A program made the translations under genes and the position numbers. This document shows positions 11,229-20,450 of a DNA stretch of 64,000 bases, piece after piece. Within the stretch, counting starts at the first letter, position 1. Each line of letters starts with the position of its first letter. The DNA comes from Sulfitobacter maritimus (GTDB lineage Bacteria; Pseudomonadota; Alphaproteobacteria; Rhodobacterales; Rhodobacteraceae). The notes under the pieces were generated by a model. That model did not search any database and was not told where the DNA came from. It was given only the letters and a program-made list of their open reading frames with translations. The stretch spans positions 18,704-82,703 of the forward strand of contig NZ_JABVBB010000020.1 in the NCBI RefSeq assembly GCF_013346665.1. The letters run 5' to 3'.

Positions 11229-12523
11229 GTGTTCTTAATCGTCTGACTGACGACACCGCCAAAAAGGCTCCCGTGCGAATGTCTGTGCGGCGGGTGAGTT
11301 TGCTTGGAGCGCTTTTCATCGCGACCGGGCCAATCGCCATGGCACTCTATACCCCCGCAATGGCCGAGATCGTGTCGGCCTACGGCACCACAAGCAGTTT
11401 GGTCAAAATGACCTTAACGCTCTATTTCGGAGGCTTTGCCACGGCACAGCTTATTGCGGGGCCGCTGTCGGACGCATTGGGTCGCCGGCCTGTGATTATC
11501 GGCTTCATGATGATCTTCGTTGCCGCCAGCTTGCTTGCCCTTGCGGCTCCTACGATTGAGACCCTCATCGTTGCGCGATTTGTGCAGGGCATTGGCGCTA
11601 GCGCAGGTGTGGCGATCTCGCGGGCCTTGGTGCGAGACCTGTTCGAGGGCGACGAGTCTTCTCGTATTATGAACCTGATGGGGATCATTCTGGCCGTCGC
11701 GCCCGCCTTGGCACCTACTTTGGGTGGTGTCCTGGTGACCCACGCAGGATGGCAATCCGTGTTTGTGGCGATGATGTCCTTCGGTATTGCGGTGATTGCG
11801 GCCACTGTTTGGGGTCTGCGTGAAACTGTCGTTCCCGACCGCAGTCGGCTCAACCTGCGCCAGCTTGCCCAATCCTATGTGACACTTATGACAAACCGGC
11901 ATTTTATGGCGACGTCGCTTACCATCGCCGGAGCGATCGGGGCGATCTATGCATTGGCGACGATCCTTCCCTTTATCCTCATGCAAGTCCTTGGTTTTAC
12001 TCCAACCGAATTCGGGCTTGGGATGCTGATGCAATCGGGCAGCTTTTTCGCCGGTTCCTTGGTTGTTCGCCAGCTTATGAAACACCACAGCGCCTATCGA
12101 CTGGTTGTCCCCGGTCTTGGGGTGATCCTTTTTGGCAGCGCGTTGATCCTGACATTGCTGGTGGGTCCGCCGAGTTTTTTAAGGGTCATGGTGCCGGTTG
12201 CCTTTTACACCTTCGGGATTGCATTCGTAATGCCAGCCATGTCCACCGCCGCATTGGCGCCTTTCCCAAAGATCGCCGGCGCTGCGTCTTCATTGATGGG
12301 CTTTTTGCAGATGGGCGCGGGGCTATTGATCGGCTCTTTGGCCGCCCTTTTCGACGATCCGGTGGTCGCTTTGGCGGTGCTGATCCCGACGATGGGTACG
12401 GTGGCAAGCCTGTCCTATGTTGTGTACCGTATGAACCCGCATCTGGCGGAGCCTGAGCCGCGAAAAGAAGTCATCAGCGGCCCTCCGGCAGGGCGGACAT
12501 GGATGCCGTCGAAAAAGGGATAG
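11225..12523 (+). CDS. MFS drug/small-molecule exporter (Bcr/CflA type)
   Basis: A 432-residue, 12-helix major facilitator protein of the inner membrane. The loop motif GPLSDALGRRPVIIGF between helices 2 and 3 is the MFS A-motif, and LIVARFVQGIGASAGVAISRALVRD is typical of the Bcr/CflA drug:proton antiporter branch. The ATG at 11225 overlaps the MarR stop by four bases; a TTG six bases upstream is less likely. Substrate is not evident. Confidence 0.88.
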   Translation: MSVLNRLTDDTAKKAPVRMSVRRVSLLGALFIATGPIAMALYTPAMAEIVSAYGTTSSLVKMTLTLYFGGFATAQLIAGPLSDALGRRPVIIGFMMIFVAASLLALAAPTIETLIVARFVQGIGASAGVAISRALVRDLFEGDESSRIMNLMGIILAVAPALAPTLGGVLVTHAGWQSVFVAMMSFGIAVIAATVWGLRETVVPDRSRLNLRQLAQSYVTLMTNRHFMATSLTIAGAIGAIYALATILPFILMQVLGFTPTEFGLGMLMQSGSFFAGSLVVRQLMKHHSAYRLVVPGLGVILFGSALILTLLVGPPSFLRVMVPVAFYTFGIAFVMPAMSTAALAPFPKIAGAASSLMGFLQMGAGLLIGSLAALFDDPVVALAVLIPTMGTVASLSYVVYRMNPHLAEPEPRKEVISGPPAGRTWMPSKKG

Positions 12524-12582
12524 CGCGCTCGGACGAGAGGAGTTGCGATGGGGCTGTCTAGGTCGCTTTAAGTAGCGTAGCT

Positions 12583-12603
12583 GCCGCAGGCACTTGCGGC
12601 TTT
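12583..12603 (+). terminator. Possible terminator after the MFS gene
   Basis: GCCGCA and TGCGGC form a six-pair stem with a six-base loop followed by TTT, 60 bp after the MFS stop. The stem is short, so support is modest. Confidence 0.3.
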
Positions 12604-12777
12604 CACGGCGTCTGCCAAGCCCCCCTCCCCCGGCGCCACACGGCTCATAATAGAAATATCTTGGAACCCATCTCACTGGCGTACGGTTAACCCATCATAG
12701 TGCTCTTTTTCGTCAGCACTCTTGCGGCCACGCGCGGATAGAGCCGCAGATCGAACTTCGGTACCTAGGGGGCTTCC

Positions 12778-14349
12778 ATGAGTGAAATCACACGTCGCAA
12801 TCTCTTGGCTATGATCGGCACTGCTGCGGGCAGTACGGCCATGTATCATGCCATGGCATCAATGGGTTTCGCTGCCCCGTCGGACTATAGCGGTCCGATT
12901 AAGTTGGACGGCGATCCGCAGGGCGCAAAGGTGTTGATCCTTGGCGCCGGTCTTGCCGGACTGACCGCTGCTTACGAAATGCGCGCAGCTGGCTATGAAG
13001 TAGAAGTGTTGGAGTTCCGCGAAAAGGCGGGCGGGCGATGCTGGACCCTGCGTTCGGGCGATAGCTACACAGAACTCGGCGGCGCAACGCAGAACGTCGA
13101 TTTTGCGGAAGGCAACTACATCAACCCCGGCCCATGGCGGCTTCCACACAACCACCATGCTGTTCTGGATTATTGCAAGCGGCTCAAAGTGCCGCTGGAG
13201 CCGTTTATCCAGTTGAACTACAACTCCTACCTTCACAAGTCGGATGCCTATGGCGGCAAGCCACAGCGTTTGAAGGACATCAAGACCGACTACCGCGGCC
13301 ATATTTCGGAATTGCTCGCCAAAGCCGTGAACCAAGGCAAACTGGACGAGCTGGTCACTGCAGAGGATCGCGAAGTCCTGCTAGAAAGCCTGCGTTCCTT
13401 CGGGGTGCTGAATGAGCAAAACGAATACGCCAAAAGCTTAGAGACCAGCCACTACCGCGGCTACGCCAAACAGCCCGGCGGCGGTGTCGGCGCGGCACCT
13501 GAGGCATCAGACCTGCTGAACCCGCAGGAAGTTTTGCAATCACGCCTGTGGGAATATCTTGCCACGCATGAGACTGTCGACCACCAAGCCCCCATGTTCC
13601 AGCCCGTCGGTGGGATGGACGGTATCGCCAAAGGGTTTGAGCGCGAGGTCGGAGATCTCATTACCTATAACGCCAAGGTCGTGTCACTTCAGCAAGACGA
13701 GAATGGCGTGACGGTAACATGGGAAGACAGCGCCGGTGGCGGTCAAAAGACGAGCAAGGCGGACTACTGCGTTTGCACCATCCCCTTCTCCATCCTCGGT
13801 CAGATCGACCATAATCTTTCGGGCGGTTTGGCGAATGCGATCAGTTCCATGTACTACAATGGATCGACCAAATGGGGCCTCGAATTTAAGCGCCGCTTCT
13901 GGGAGGAAGACGAGGATATCTATGGCGGGATCAGCTATACCGATCTGGCCATCGGGCAGATCAGCTACCCCTCGACGGGTTACTTCTCAGACGGGCCAGG
14001 GGTACTTCTGGGCGGTTACACATGGCGGGGTGAAAACTCTTACAAGTTCAACGCGATGGAGCCTGATGAGCGGCTGGAATGGGCGCTGCGCCAAGGCGCC
14101 AAGATCCACCCCCAATACCGCGACGAGTTCAAAACCGGCGTGAGTGTTGTCTGGCACAAGGTGCCGTGGGTGCTGGGCTGCGCCGGCGTCTGGGAAAACC
14201 GCGACGATTACGACGAAGCGATCAAGATCGACAATCGCGTGGTGTGTGCGGGCGAGCATCTTTCCTATCTGCCAGCTTGGCAGGAAGGGGCGATCCTCTC
14301 CTCCCTCGATGCGATTTCGCGTCTCCATGACAAAGTAATCAACGGGTGA
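12778..14349 (+). CDS. Tat-exported flavin amine oxidase/dehydrogenase
   Basis: A 523-residue flavin-containing amine oxidase. The N terminus carries a twin-arginine signal (TRRNLLAM, Arg6-Arg7, then a weakly hydrophobic stretch), so the folded flavoprotein is probably exported to the periplasm. The FAD-binding dinucleotide fold is VLILGAGLAGLTAAYEM (52-68), followed by the GGR motif (EKAGGRCW). The C terminus has the flavin-contact segment CAGEHLSYLPAWQEGAILSS. Five bases downstream begins an exported c-type cytochrome, so the electron acceptor is probably cytochrome c rather than O2, as established for the related nicotine oxidoreductase NicA2. The amine substrate is unknown. Confidence 0.9.
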   Translation: MSEITRRNLLAMIGTAAGSTAMYHAMASMGFAAPSDYSGPIKLDGDPQGAKVLILGAGLAGLTAAYEMRAAGYEVEVLEFREKAGGRCWTLRSGDSYTELGGATQNVDFAEGNYINPGPWRLPHNHHAVLDYCKRLKVPLEPFIQLNYNSYLHKSDAYGGKPQRLKDIKTDYRGHISELLAKAVNQGKLDELVTAEDREVLLESLRSFGVLNEQNEYAKSLETSHYRGYAKQPGGGVGAAPEASDLLNPQEVLQSRLWEYLATHETVDHQAPMFQPVGGMDGIAKGFEREVGDLITYNAKVVSLQQDENGVTVTWEDSAGGGQKTSKADYCVCTIPFSILGQIDHNLSGGLANAISSMYYNGSTKWGLEFKRRFWEEDEDIYGGISYTDLAIGQISYPSTGYFSDGPGVLLGGYTWRGENSYKFNAMEPDERLEWALRQGAKIHPQYRDEFKTGVSVVWHKVPWVLGCAGVWENRDDYDEAIKIDNRVVCAGEHLSYLPAWQEGAILSSLDAISRLHDKVING

Positions 14350-14353
14350 AGCC

Positions 14354-14878
14354 ATGCAACAGACTTTTATCACAGCCGCGATCGTAGGTATGCTCGGCAC
14401 GTTGCCGCTCTATGCCCAAGACGATGAAGTAGACACGCGCACCGCGCAAGAAACTGAAACGGGTGAGACCTCATCCGAGGTCGATGCGCGGCCTCAAGAA
14501 CGCGAGATCACCGCCAAGGCAGATGGGGGTGAATGGGTCGAGGAATATGTCAGCGAGGATGGCGAGGAATTGTATCAATCGCTCTGCTCTGGCTGTCATA
14601 TGGCCGATGGGTCAGGCGCAGTTGGGGCCGGGAAGTACCCTGCGCTCAGCGGGAACCCGAACCTCGAATTCGCCGGTTACGCGACCTACATCATCATCAA
14701 CGGTCAAGCTGCCATGCCCAGCTTCGGCCATTTTCTTGATGACAAGCAGGTGCTCGCCATTACCGACTATCTGCAAACCAACCTAGGCAATGACTATGAG
14801 CCCGATGGCACGCTTGATGCCGTGGCCGATGCCCGTCCTGCCGAACCAGTAGATCAGAATACGGAGGAACACGAATGA
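14354..14878 (+). CDS. Exported c-type cytochrome, probable electron acceptor of the amine oxidase
   Basis: A 174-residue class I cytochrome c. Residues 1-21 are a Sec signal (…LPLYA-QDD). An acidic linker rich in Glu and Thr (residues 22-65) precedes the heme domain. Heme attachment is CSGCH (78-82), and the axial methionine is Met121 in AAMPSFG. The gene starts five bases after the flavin amine oxidase and overlaps the RidA gene by four bases (ATGA at 14875), so all three are one translational unit. The probable role is to carry electrons from the flavoenzyme to the respiratory chain. Confidence 0.88.
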   Translation: MQQTFITAAIVGMLGTLPLYAQDDEVDTRTAQETETGETSSEVDARPQEREITAKADGGEWVEEYVSEDGEELYQSLCSGCHMADGSGAVGAGKYPALSGNPNLEFAGYATYIIINGQAAMPSFGHFLDDKQVLAITDYLQTNLGNDYEPDGTLDAVADARPAEPVDQNTEEHE

Positions 14879-15381
14879 TCCGCAAATTTATCGCCCCCCT
14901 CGCCGCGGCCACCGCACTGACGGCCACCGCAGCATTCGCACAAAGCTCGGAAGTTGTTCGCCATGGATTGCCGGATTCCGACTTTCCGATCCTGCAAGCG
15001 GTAGAGGTGCCAGCGGATGCCACTTTGGTTTATCTCAGCGGCACCGTGCCGGAGGTCGCTGATGAAACGGCAGAGAAAGGCTCGCCGGAATATTTCGGGG
15101 ATACGGCCACCCAGACTGCTAGCGTTCTGGCGTCGATTGAGAAAAAGCTCGCCGGGATTGACCTTGATATGGGGGATGTCATCAAAATGCAGGCCTATCT
15201 CGTCGCTCCCGAAGGCAGCGATGGGATGGACTTTGAAGGCTTTATGAAAGGCTATACTCAATACTTCGGCACCGAGGAGCAACCTGAATTGCCAACCCGG
15301 TCGGTCTTTGCGGTTGCGGGATTGGCGAACCCGGCTTGGCTGGTTGAGATCGAAGTTGTGGCGGTCCGCTCCGGCTCATAA
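14875..15381 (+). CDS. RidA-family protein with a signal peptide (periplasmic imine deaminase candidate)
   Basis: A 168-residue protein. Residues 1-22 are a clear Sec signal peptide (MIRKFIAPL…AAFA-QSS); the rest is a RidA/YjgF domain. The arginine that binds the substrate carboxylate in RidA is present as R142 in PTRSVFAVAGL, and the terminal WLVEIEVVAVR matches the family's last strand. Cytoplasmic RidA hydrolyses reactive enamines and imines made by amino acid enzymes. An exported copy coupled to an exported amine oxidase would suit hydrolysis of the imine product in the periplasm, which is inference. It ends about 30 bp before a strong terminator. Confidence 0.88.
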   Translation: MIRKFIAPLAAATALTATAAFAQSSEVVRHGLPDSDFPILQAVEVPADATLVYLSGTVPEVADETAEKGSPEYFGDTATQTASVLASIEKKLAGIDLDMGDVIKMQAYLVAPEGSDGMDFEGFMKGYTQYFGTEEQPELPTRSVFAVAGLANPAWLVEIEVVAVRSGS

Positions 15382-15412
15382 GCTCGCGCAGCAGGCGATC
15401 ACCTGAATTTCG

Positions 15413-15444
15413 AAGCGGTGGCCCCTTCGGGCCACCGCTTTTGC
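15413..15444 (+). terminator. Rho-independent terminator after the amine oxidase operon
   Basis: A perfect 12-pair stem (AAGCGGTGGCCC / GGGCCACCGCTT) with a CTTC loop, followed by TT and then GCG. It sits 32 bp after the RidA stop and just before the convergent stop at 15447, so it probably serves the plus-strand operon. Confidence 0.8.
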
Positions 15445-15446
15445 GT

Positions 15447-17162
15447 TTAACCGTCGGTGCGATACCAATCGGCAACGTTCCACAGGTCACTGTCCCAAGC
15501 GTTCAGCTTTACGCCACCAAGCGTGTTGCCCTGTGCCGCCACCGCTGCGCGGTTGATCAGCGGCAACATGGATTTGCTTTCAGTCGTGATGATGTCGTTC
15601 AGACGTTTGACCAGACGCGCCCGCTCTTCGATCTTGCTGGTACGAGAGAGCTCATCCAGCAGAGAGTCGTATTCCTCGTTGCAAAAGCGGTTGATATTCT
15701 CGCCCTGCCACTGGGTCGATGGCTTAGGCTCATTCCCGCAACGGCGCTGCGCGAGATAGGCTTGCGGGTCGGTGCCGTCGTAGAGGTTCGCATACATCTC
15801 CACATCGGCATAGAACTTCGGGAATGTGTCGGGGCTGCCGGGATCGCCGCCGAAGAAGACCGAGGCATCGATGTTGCGCAACTCGACCTCAATGCCGATC
15901 TGGTTCCACCAATCCTTGATCAGCGCCTGAAAGTCCTGACGCACGGCATTCGTGGAGGTCTGGAACAAGATCGACAGACGCATACCGTCTTTCTCGCGCA
16001 CGCCGTCTCCGTCTTTGTCCTGCCAGCCCGCTTCATCCAAAAGCGCCTTCGCAGCTTCCAAATCCTGCGTCATGCATTCGGTATTGTCAGAGCTATAGAT
16101 TGGCGGCGCGGGGACCAGATTGCAGGTTGGCCGACCCGCCTGCCCATAGCCGATTTCGTTCAGCAGTTCGCGGTCAATCGCCATGCTCATGGCCTGACGA
16201 ACGCGGCGATCGGTGAGGAAAGGATGCGGCTCTTCAACCGTCGCGCGGGTTTCGGGCGGCAGGTCCGGGGAGGGGTTCGTCATATTGATTTCGATCCGCT
16301 CCACCAACGGTCCGAACTCGAAGATAGGCTTGCCGGTGCCACCTTCGGCGATTTTCTCCAGCACGTCGGGCGCCATCAGCAGATCCCAAGCGTAGTCAAA
16401 CTCGCCCGTCTCCATCACCGCCCGCGCAGCTGAGACGGAATCCCCGCCGCCTTTGAAGTTGAGCTTAGCAAAGGCAGGCTTGCTCGGATCGCGGTAGTTG
16501 TCATTCGCCACAAGCTGGATCGAGTCGTTGGGGCGGAAGTCTGTCACTACGAAGGGGCCGCTGCCAATCGGGTTGAAGTTCTCCTCCGTGCAACCCGGCG
16601 CGCGCGCGCCTGTGCATTCCGCGAACTGGGCCGCCTGCAGGATGGGCGAGGCCGCGCCCACGAATGGTAGATAGGGGTACGGTTTCGGCTCGTCGAAATG
16701 GATCGTCACGGTGCGATCATCAATGACTTCGATTTCTTTCACGTCATTGAACTTTGACAGTTGTGCGCAACCGCCTTCGGGGTTCATGCAATAATCTGCC
16801 GTGAATTTCACATCCTTGGCGGTAAGCGGCGTGCCGTCGGACCAAGTCACCCCTTCCTTCAGTTTCCAAGTGATGGTCTTGAGGTCTTCGGTCATGCCGC
16901 CGTTTTCGACCGTGGGAATTTCGACCGCCAGTTTCGGGACCAGCTCGCCTTTCTCATCGGCGTTGGCCAAAGGCTCCAACACCATGCTGGAGGCATCACG
17001 CTCTTTCACGCCGCCCGAAAGATAGGGGTTAAGGATCGAGGGGGCCTGCCAGTAGATGATATTGAGTTGCTCATCGCGACCACGCTCGCCCTCCTGCGCG
17101 ATGGCCATCGTTGACAGCAAGGTCAGGGAGGTGGCTCCGAGTAAATGGGCTGATAATCGCAT
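15447..17162 (-). CDS. ABC transporter substrate-binding protein, family 5 (peptide/opine type)
   Basis: A 571-residue periplasmic binding protein of the DppA/OppA class. The signal peptide is MRLSAHLLGATSLTLLS…AIA-Q. The family signature appears as LKEGVTWSDGTPLTAKDVKFT, with YLPFVGAASPI further on. The ATG at 17162 follows GGAAGC at good spacing; the upstream ATG at 17198 would bury the signal peptide. No permease or ATPase genes adjoin it, so it is an orphan in this window. It may use a transporter elsewhere, or the Dpp/Yej-type importer at 43.8-49.6 kb. Ligand unknown. An AT-rich stretch upstream (about 17190-17240) probably holds its promoter. Confidence 0.88.
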   Translation of the reverse strand: MRLSAHLLGATSLTLLSTMAIAQEGERGRDEQLNIIYWQAPSILNPYLSGGVKERDASSMVLEPLANADEKGELVPKLAVEIPTVENGGMTEDLKTITWKLKEGVTWSDGTPLTAKDVKFTADYCMNPEGGCAQLSKFNDVKEIEVIDDRTVTIHFDEPKPYPYLPFVGAASPILQAAQFAECTGARAPGCTEENFNPIGSGPFVVTDFRPNDSIQLVANDNYRDPSKPAFAKLNFKGGGDSVSAARAVMETGEFDYAWDLLMAPDVLEKIAEGGTGKPIFEFGPLVERIEINMTNPSPDLPPETRATVEEPHPFLTDRRVRQAMSMAIDRELLNEIGYGQAGRPTCNLVPAPPIYSSDNTECMTQDLEAAKALLDEAGWQDKDGDGVREKDGMRLSILFQTSTNAVRQDFQALIKDWWNQIGIEVELRNIDASVFFGGDPGSPDTFPKFYADVEMYANLYDGTDPQAYLAQRRCGNEPKPSTQWQGENINRFCNEEYDSLLDELSRTSKIEERARLVKRLNDIITTESKSMLPLINRAAVAAQGNTLGGVKLNAWDSDLWNVADWYRTDG

Positions 17163-17339
17163 GATGTGCTTCCAATCTTGATAGAATGTCTGACGCAAAT
17201 AATTGCTTAACTAGTCAAACATAATAAAATTAGAATGCAATGGCTGCGCGGGCGAAACGGGCCAGAATGAGCGCGCGCCGCTTTGGACATTTCGCCGCAG
17301 CGTCGCTTCACTCTATGGTGGCTAGCTTTCGCCTGTTAG

Positions 17340-20300
17340 TCACACATCCGCTTTCTTTCGCGTTATCATCAGCCGGATTTTAAGCACCACCACATAGAAC
17401 ACCGGCACCAAGAAGATCCCGATCACCGCAGAAGAAGCCATGCCGCCGAGCACGCCGATACCAATTGAGTTCTGCGCCCCGGCCCCGGCCCCAGACGCAA
17501 TGGCCAAAGGCAACACGCCAAGCATAAAGGCAAAGGTGGTCATCAAAATCGGGCGCAGACGTTGCCGCGCCGCGACCTTGGCGGCTTCAACCACTGACAG
17601 CCCTTCTTCCACCTGCGCTTGCGCGAACTCCACGATCAAAATCGCGTTCCGCGCCGCCAGCCCGATGGTGGTGAGCAGGCCAACCTTGAAGTAAACATCG
17701 TTCGACTGGCCAAAGTAGTAGGCCGCCGCCAGCGCGCCCAAAATGCCCACCGGCACCGTCAACATCACCGCCAGTGGCACGGACCAGCTTTCGTAAAGCG
17801 CGGCCAACGCCAGAAAGACCACCAACGCGGACAGCGCGAACAACATGGGCGCCTGATTGCCTGACATCCGCTCTTGGAAGGACAGCCCGGTCCATGCAGC
17901 GCCATAGTTGCCATCAAGCTCTGCCACCAGATCTTCCATCACCTTCATGCCTTCGCTTGAAGACAGCCCTGCCGCGGCGCTGCCGCTCAGTTCCATCCCG
18001 CGCGTGCCGCCAAACCGGGCAACCGCCTGTGGCTCTTGCGTCCAGTTTTGCTCAGAGAACGCCGCGAAAGAGACCATCTCGCCGTTGTTGTTACGGGCGT
18101 ACCATTGGTTGATGTCTTCGGGCTGACGCCGTGCATCGGCTTTGCCCTGAATGATGACTGGACGCAGATCATTCCCCAGTGCGAAATCATTCACCTCGCG
18201 CCCTGAGAAGATCACCGCGAGCATTGCATTCACGTCCGGGATCGACAGACCAAAGGCGGCCGCTTTTTGCTGATCAATGTCCAGCCGAAGCGCGGTTTGT
18301 GTGGCGGCTTCGTTGCCGCGCAACGATGTGACACGGCCATCGGCCTGCGCATTTGCCACAAGTTGATTGGCCGCCGCAGCAAGCGCTTCTTGCCCCTGCC
18401 CGCCTTGGTCCGTCAGAAACATGTTAAAGCCTGACGAACTGCCCAGCCCTTGGATCGCAGGCGGCTGGAGCACAAAGATATTGCCCTGCCGGTTCGTGGT
18501 ATAGAAATAGCCGTTGGCCCGGTTGACCAGACCCGCGATGTCAAAGCCTTCGCGCTCGGCATAGTCATGCAGTTTGACAAAGACGATCGCGTTGTTCTGC
18601 CCCGAACCCGCAAAGCTGAACCCAAGGGCCGCGAAAACAGATTTGACTGTCTCGCTTTCGGCCTCAAGCAGATAGTTTTCGACCTTCTTGACAAGGGCCA
18701 GCGTCTGTTCGGTGGTGGAGCCATCCGGCCCTTGGATCATCACCAACGCAACGCCCTGATCTTCGTCGGGCAGGAAGGAGCCGGGCAGCCAATCAAAGAG
18801 CATAAGCACACCGACAGTCACCGCCGCCAAGACCAGCAAGCTGCGCATGGGGCGTTTGACGTAGCGCGACACAACACGCACATAGCCATTGGTGACGCGG
18901 TCAAGGTTACGGTTGAACCATCTGGCGGGCGCAATGGCGTTGCCGTGGCCACCGGGTTTGAGCAGGCTGGCGCACATCGCGGGGGTCAGGATAACCGCAA
19001 CACCAAGAGACAGGACCATCGCTGTGATAATGGTGATCGAGAACTGGCGATAAATCACGCCGGTCGCGCCGCCCATAAAGGCCATGGGGACAAAGACCGC
19101 CGACAGCACCAGCACGATGCCGACGAGCGCCGATGTGATTTCGTCCATGCTCTTCTCTGTGGCTTCAACCGGACCGACGCTATCTTCTTCCATAACGCGC
19201 TCGACGTTTTCGACCACCACGATGGCATCATCGACCAGCAGGCCGATGGCCAAGACCAGGGCGAACATGGTCAAGGTGTTGATGGTAAAGCCCGCCGCCG
19301 CCAGCACGCCGAAGGTGCCGAGCAGAACGACCGGAATAGCGATCACCGGAATGAGCGTGGCGCGCCAGCTTTGCAGGAACACCAAGATCACGAAGAAGAC
19401 CAACACGACCGCTTCGATCAACGTATGATACACCTGCGAGATCGAGGCTTCGACGAAGGGCGAGGTGTCATAGGGATAGACGACTTCAACATCATCGGGC
19501 AGCGCAGTTTCGACATTGCTGATCGTTTCGCGCACCGCCGCTGCCGTATCCACCGCATTGGCACCTGAGGCAAGGTTGACGGCAAAGCCCGCCGCCGCGC
19601 CGCCATTGTAGCGGGCATCGCCGCCGTAGCTTTCCTGACCGATTTCAATGTCGGCCACATCGCCCAAGAATACGGTCGAGCCATCCGGGTCCACGCGCAG
19701 GAGGATGCTTTCAAACTCTTCGACCGTTGAAAGCTGCGATTGTGCCGAGATCGGCACGGTAAAACGCTGCCCCTGCGCGCTTGGCTGCGCCCCTAAATCG
19801 CCAACGGTGACATTGGTGTTCTGCGCCGCCACCGCCCCGGCCACATCCGCCGGGGTGACCTGGTATTGAACCATTCGCATCGGGTCGAGCCAGACACGCA
19901 TCGCATAGCCTGAGCCGAAGGTGCTGATCGAGCCGACCCCCGGGGTGCGTTTGACCGGCTCTTCGATCAACTGGGCGATCAAATCACCCAACTCGACGGT
20001 CGACAACCGGTCGCTTTGGGTGGTCAGCGCGCCCACGAGTAGGATCGAACTGGTCGAACGCGCAACCTGAACGCCACGCTGCTGCACCACATCGGGAAGC
20101 TGCGATGTGACCAATTGCAGCTTGTTCTGCACCTGCACCTGCGCAATGTCAGGATCGACGGTATCGTCAAAGACCAAAGAGATCGACGCCGATCCGGGGG
20201 TGGAGTTCGACGTCATATAGGACAGCCCATCAAGCGCGGTCATGGCGTCTTCGATCACCGTGGTGACAGACGCCTCCACGATCTCAGCCGAGGCGCCGGT

Positions 20301-20447
20301 ATAGGACGCCCTGATATTGACGGTGGTCGGCGCAATCTGGGGATATTGCTCAATCGCGAGGGAGTTTAGCCCAAGCGCACCCACCAGCATGACAACCAGC
20401 GCAATCACCCAAGCAAAAACCGGGCGGTGAATAAAAAAACGCGCCAT
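17340..20447 (-). CDS. RND multidrug efflux permease (AcrB/HAE1 type)
   Basis: A 1035-residue inner-membrane RND pump, the family's full length. It starts with the typical MARFFIHRPVFAWVIALVVML and carries the proton-relay pair Asp406-Asp407 in AIGLLVDDAIVVVENVERV, matching D407/D408 of E. coli AcrB. The large periplasmic loops follow helices 1 and 7. It begins three bases after the membrane fusion protein gene on the same strand, and no outer-membrane channel gene is adjacent, so a TolC-like protein elsewhere is presumably shared. Hydrophobic drugs or metabolites are the usual substrates. Confidence 0.95.
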   Translation of the reverse strand: MARFFIHRPVFAWVIALVVMLVGALGLNSLAIEQYPQIAPTTVNIRASYTGASAEIVEASVTTVIEDAMTALDGLSYMTSNSTPGSASISLVFDDTVDPDIAQVQVQNKLQLVTSQLPDVVQQRGVQVARSTSSILLVGALTTQSDRLSTVELGDLIAQLIEEPVKRTPGVGSISTFGSGYAMRVWLDPMRMVQYQVTPADVAGAVAAQNTNVTVGDLGAQPSAQGQRFTVPISAQSQLSTVEEFESILLRVDPDGSTVFLGDVADIEIGQESYGGDARYNGGAAAGFAVNLASGANAVDTAAAVRETISNVETALPDDVEVVYPYDTSPFVEASISQVYHTLIEAVVLVFFVILVFLQSWRATLIPVIAIPVVLLGTFGVLAAAGFTINTLTMFALVLAIGLLVDDAIVVVENVERVMEEDSVGPVEATEKSMDEITSALVGIVLVLSAVFVPMAFMGGATGVIYRQFSITIITAMVLSLGVAVILTPAMCASLLKPGGHGNAIAPARWFNRNLDRVTNGYVRVVSRYVKRPMRSLLVLAAVTVGVLMLFDWLPGSFLPDEDQGVALVMIQGPDGSTTEQTLALVKKVENYLLEAESETVKSVFAALGFSFAGSGQNNAIVFVKLHDYAEREGFDIAGLVNRANGYFYTTNRQGNIFVLQPPAIQGLGSSSGFNMFLTDQGGQGQEALAAAANQLVANAQADGRVTSLRGNEAATQTALRLDIDQQKAAAFGLSIPDVNAMLAVIFSGREVNDFALGNDLRPVIIQGKADARRQPEDINQWYARNNNGEMVSFAAFSEQNWTQEPQAVARFGGTRGMELSGSAAAGLSSSEGMKVMEDLVAELDGNYGAAWTGLSFQERMSGNQAPMLFALSALVVFLALAALYESWSVPLAVMLTVPVGILGALAAAYYFGQSNDVYFKVGLLTTIGLAARNAILIVEFAQAQVEEGLSVVEAAKVAARQRLRPILMTTFAFMLGVLPLAIASGAGAGAQNSIGIGVLGGMASSAVIGIFLVPVFYVVVLKIRLMITRKKADV

Positions 20448-20450
20448 CTG

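Noticed and set aside
15441..16433. A 330-residue plus-strand frame opposite the orphan binding protein
   Set aside because: It has low-complexity His/Arg/Gly-rich composition, no motif and no ribosome-binding site, so it is a shadow of the real gene.
18450..19568. A 372-residue plus-strand frame within the RND permease gene
   Set aside because: It is rich in Asp, His, Arg and Gln with no domain, and mirrors the strongly supported AcrB-type gene.
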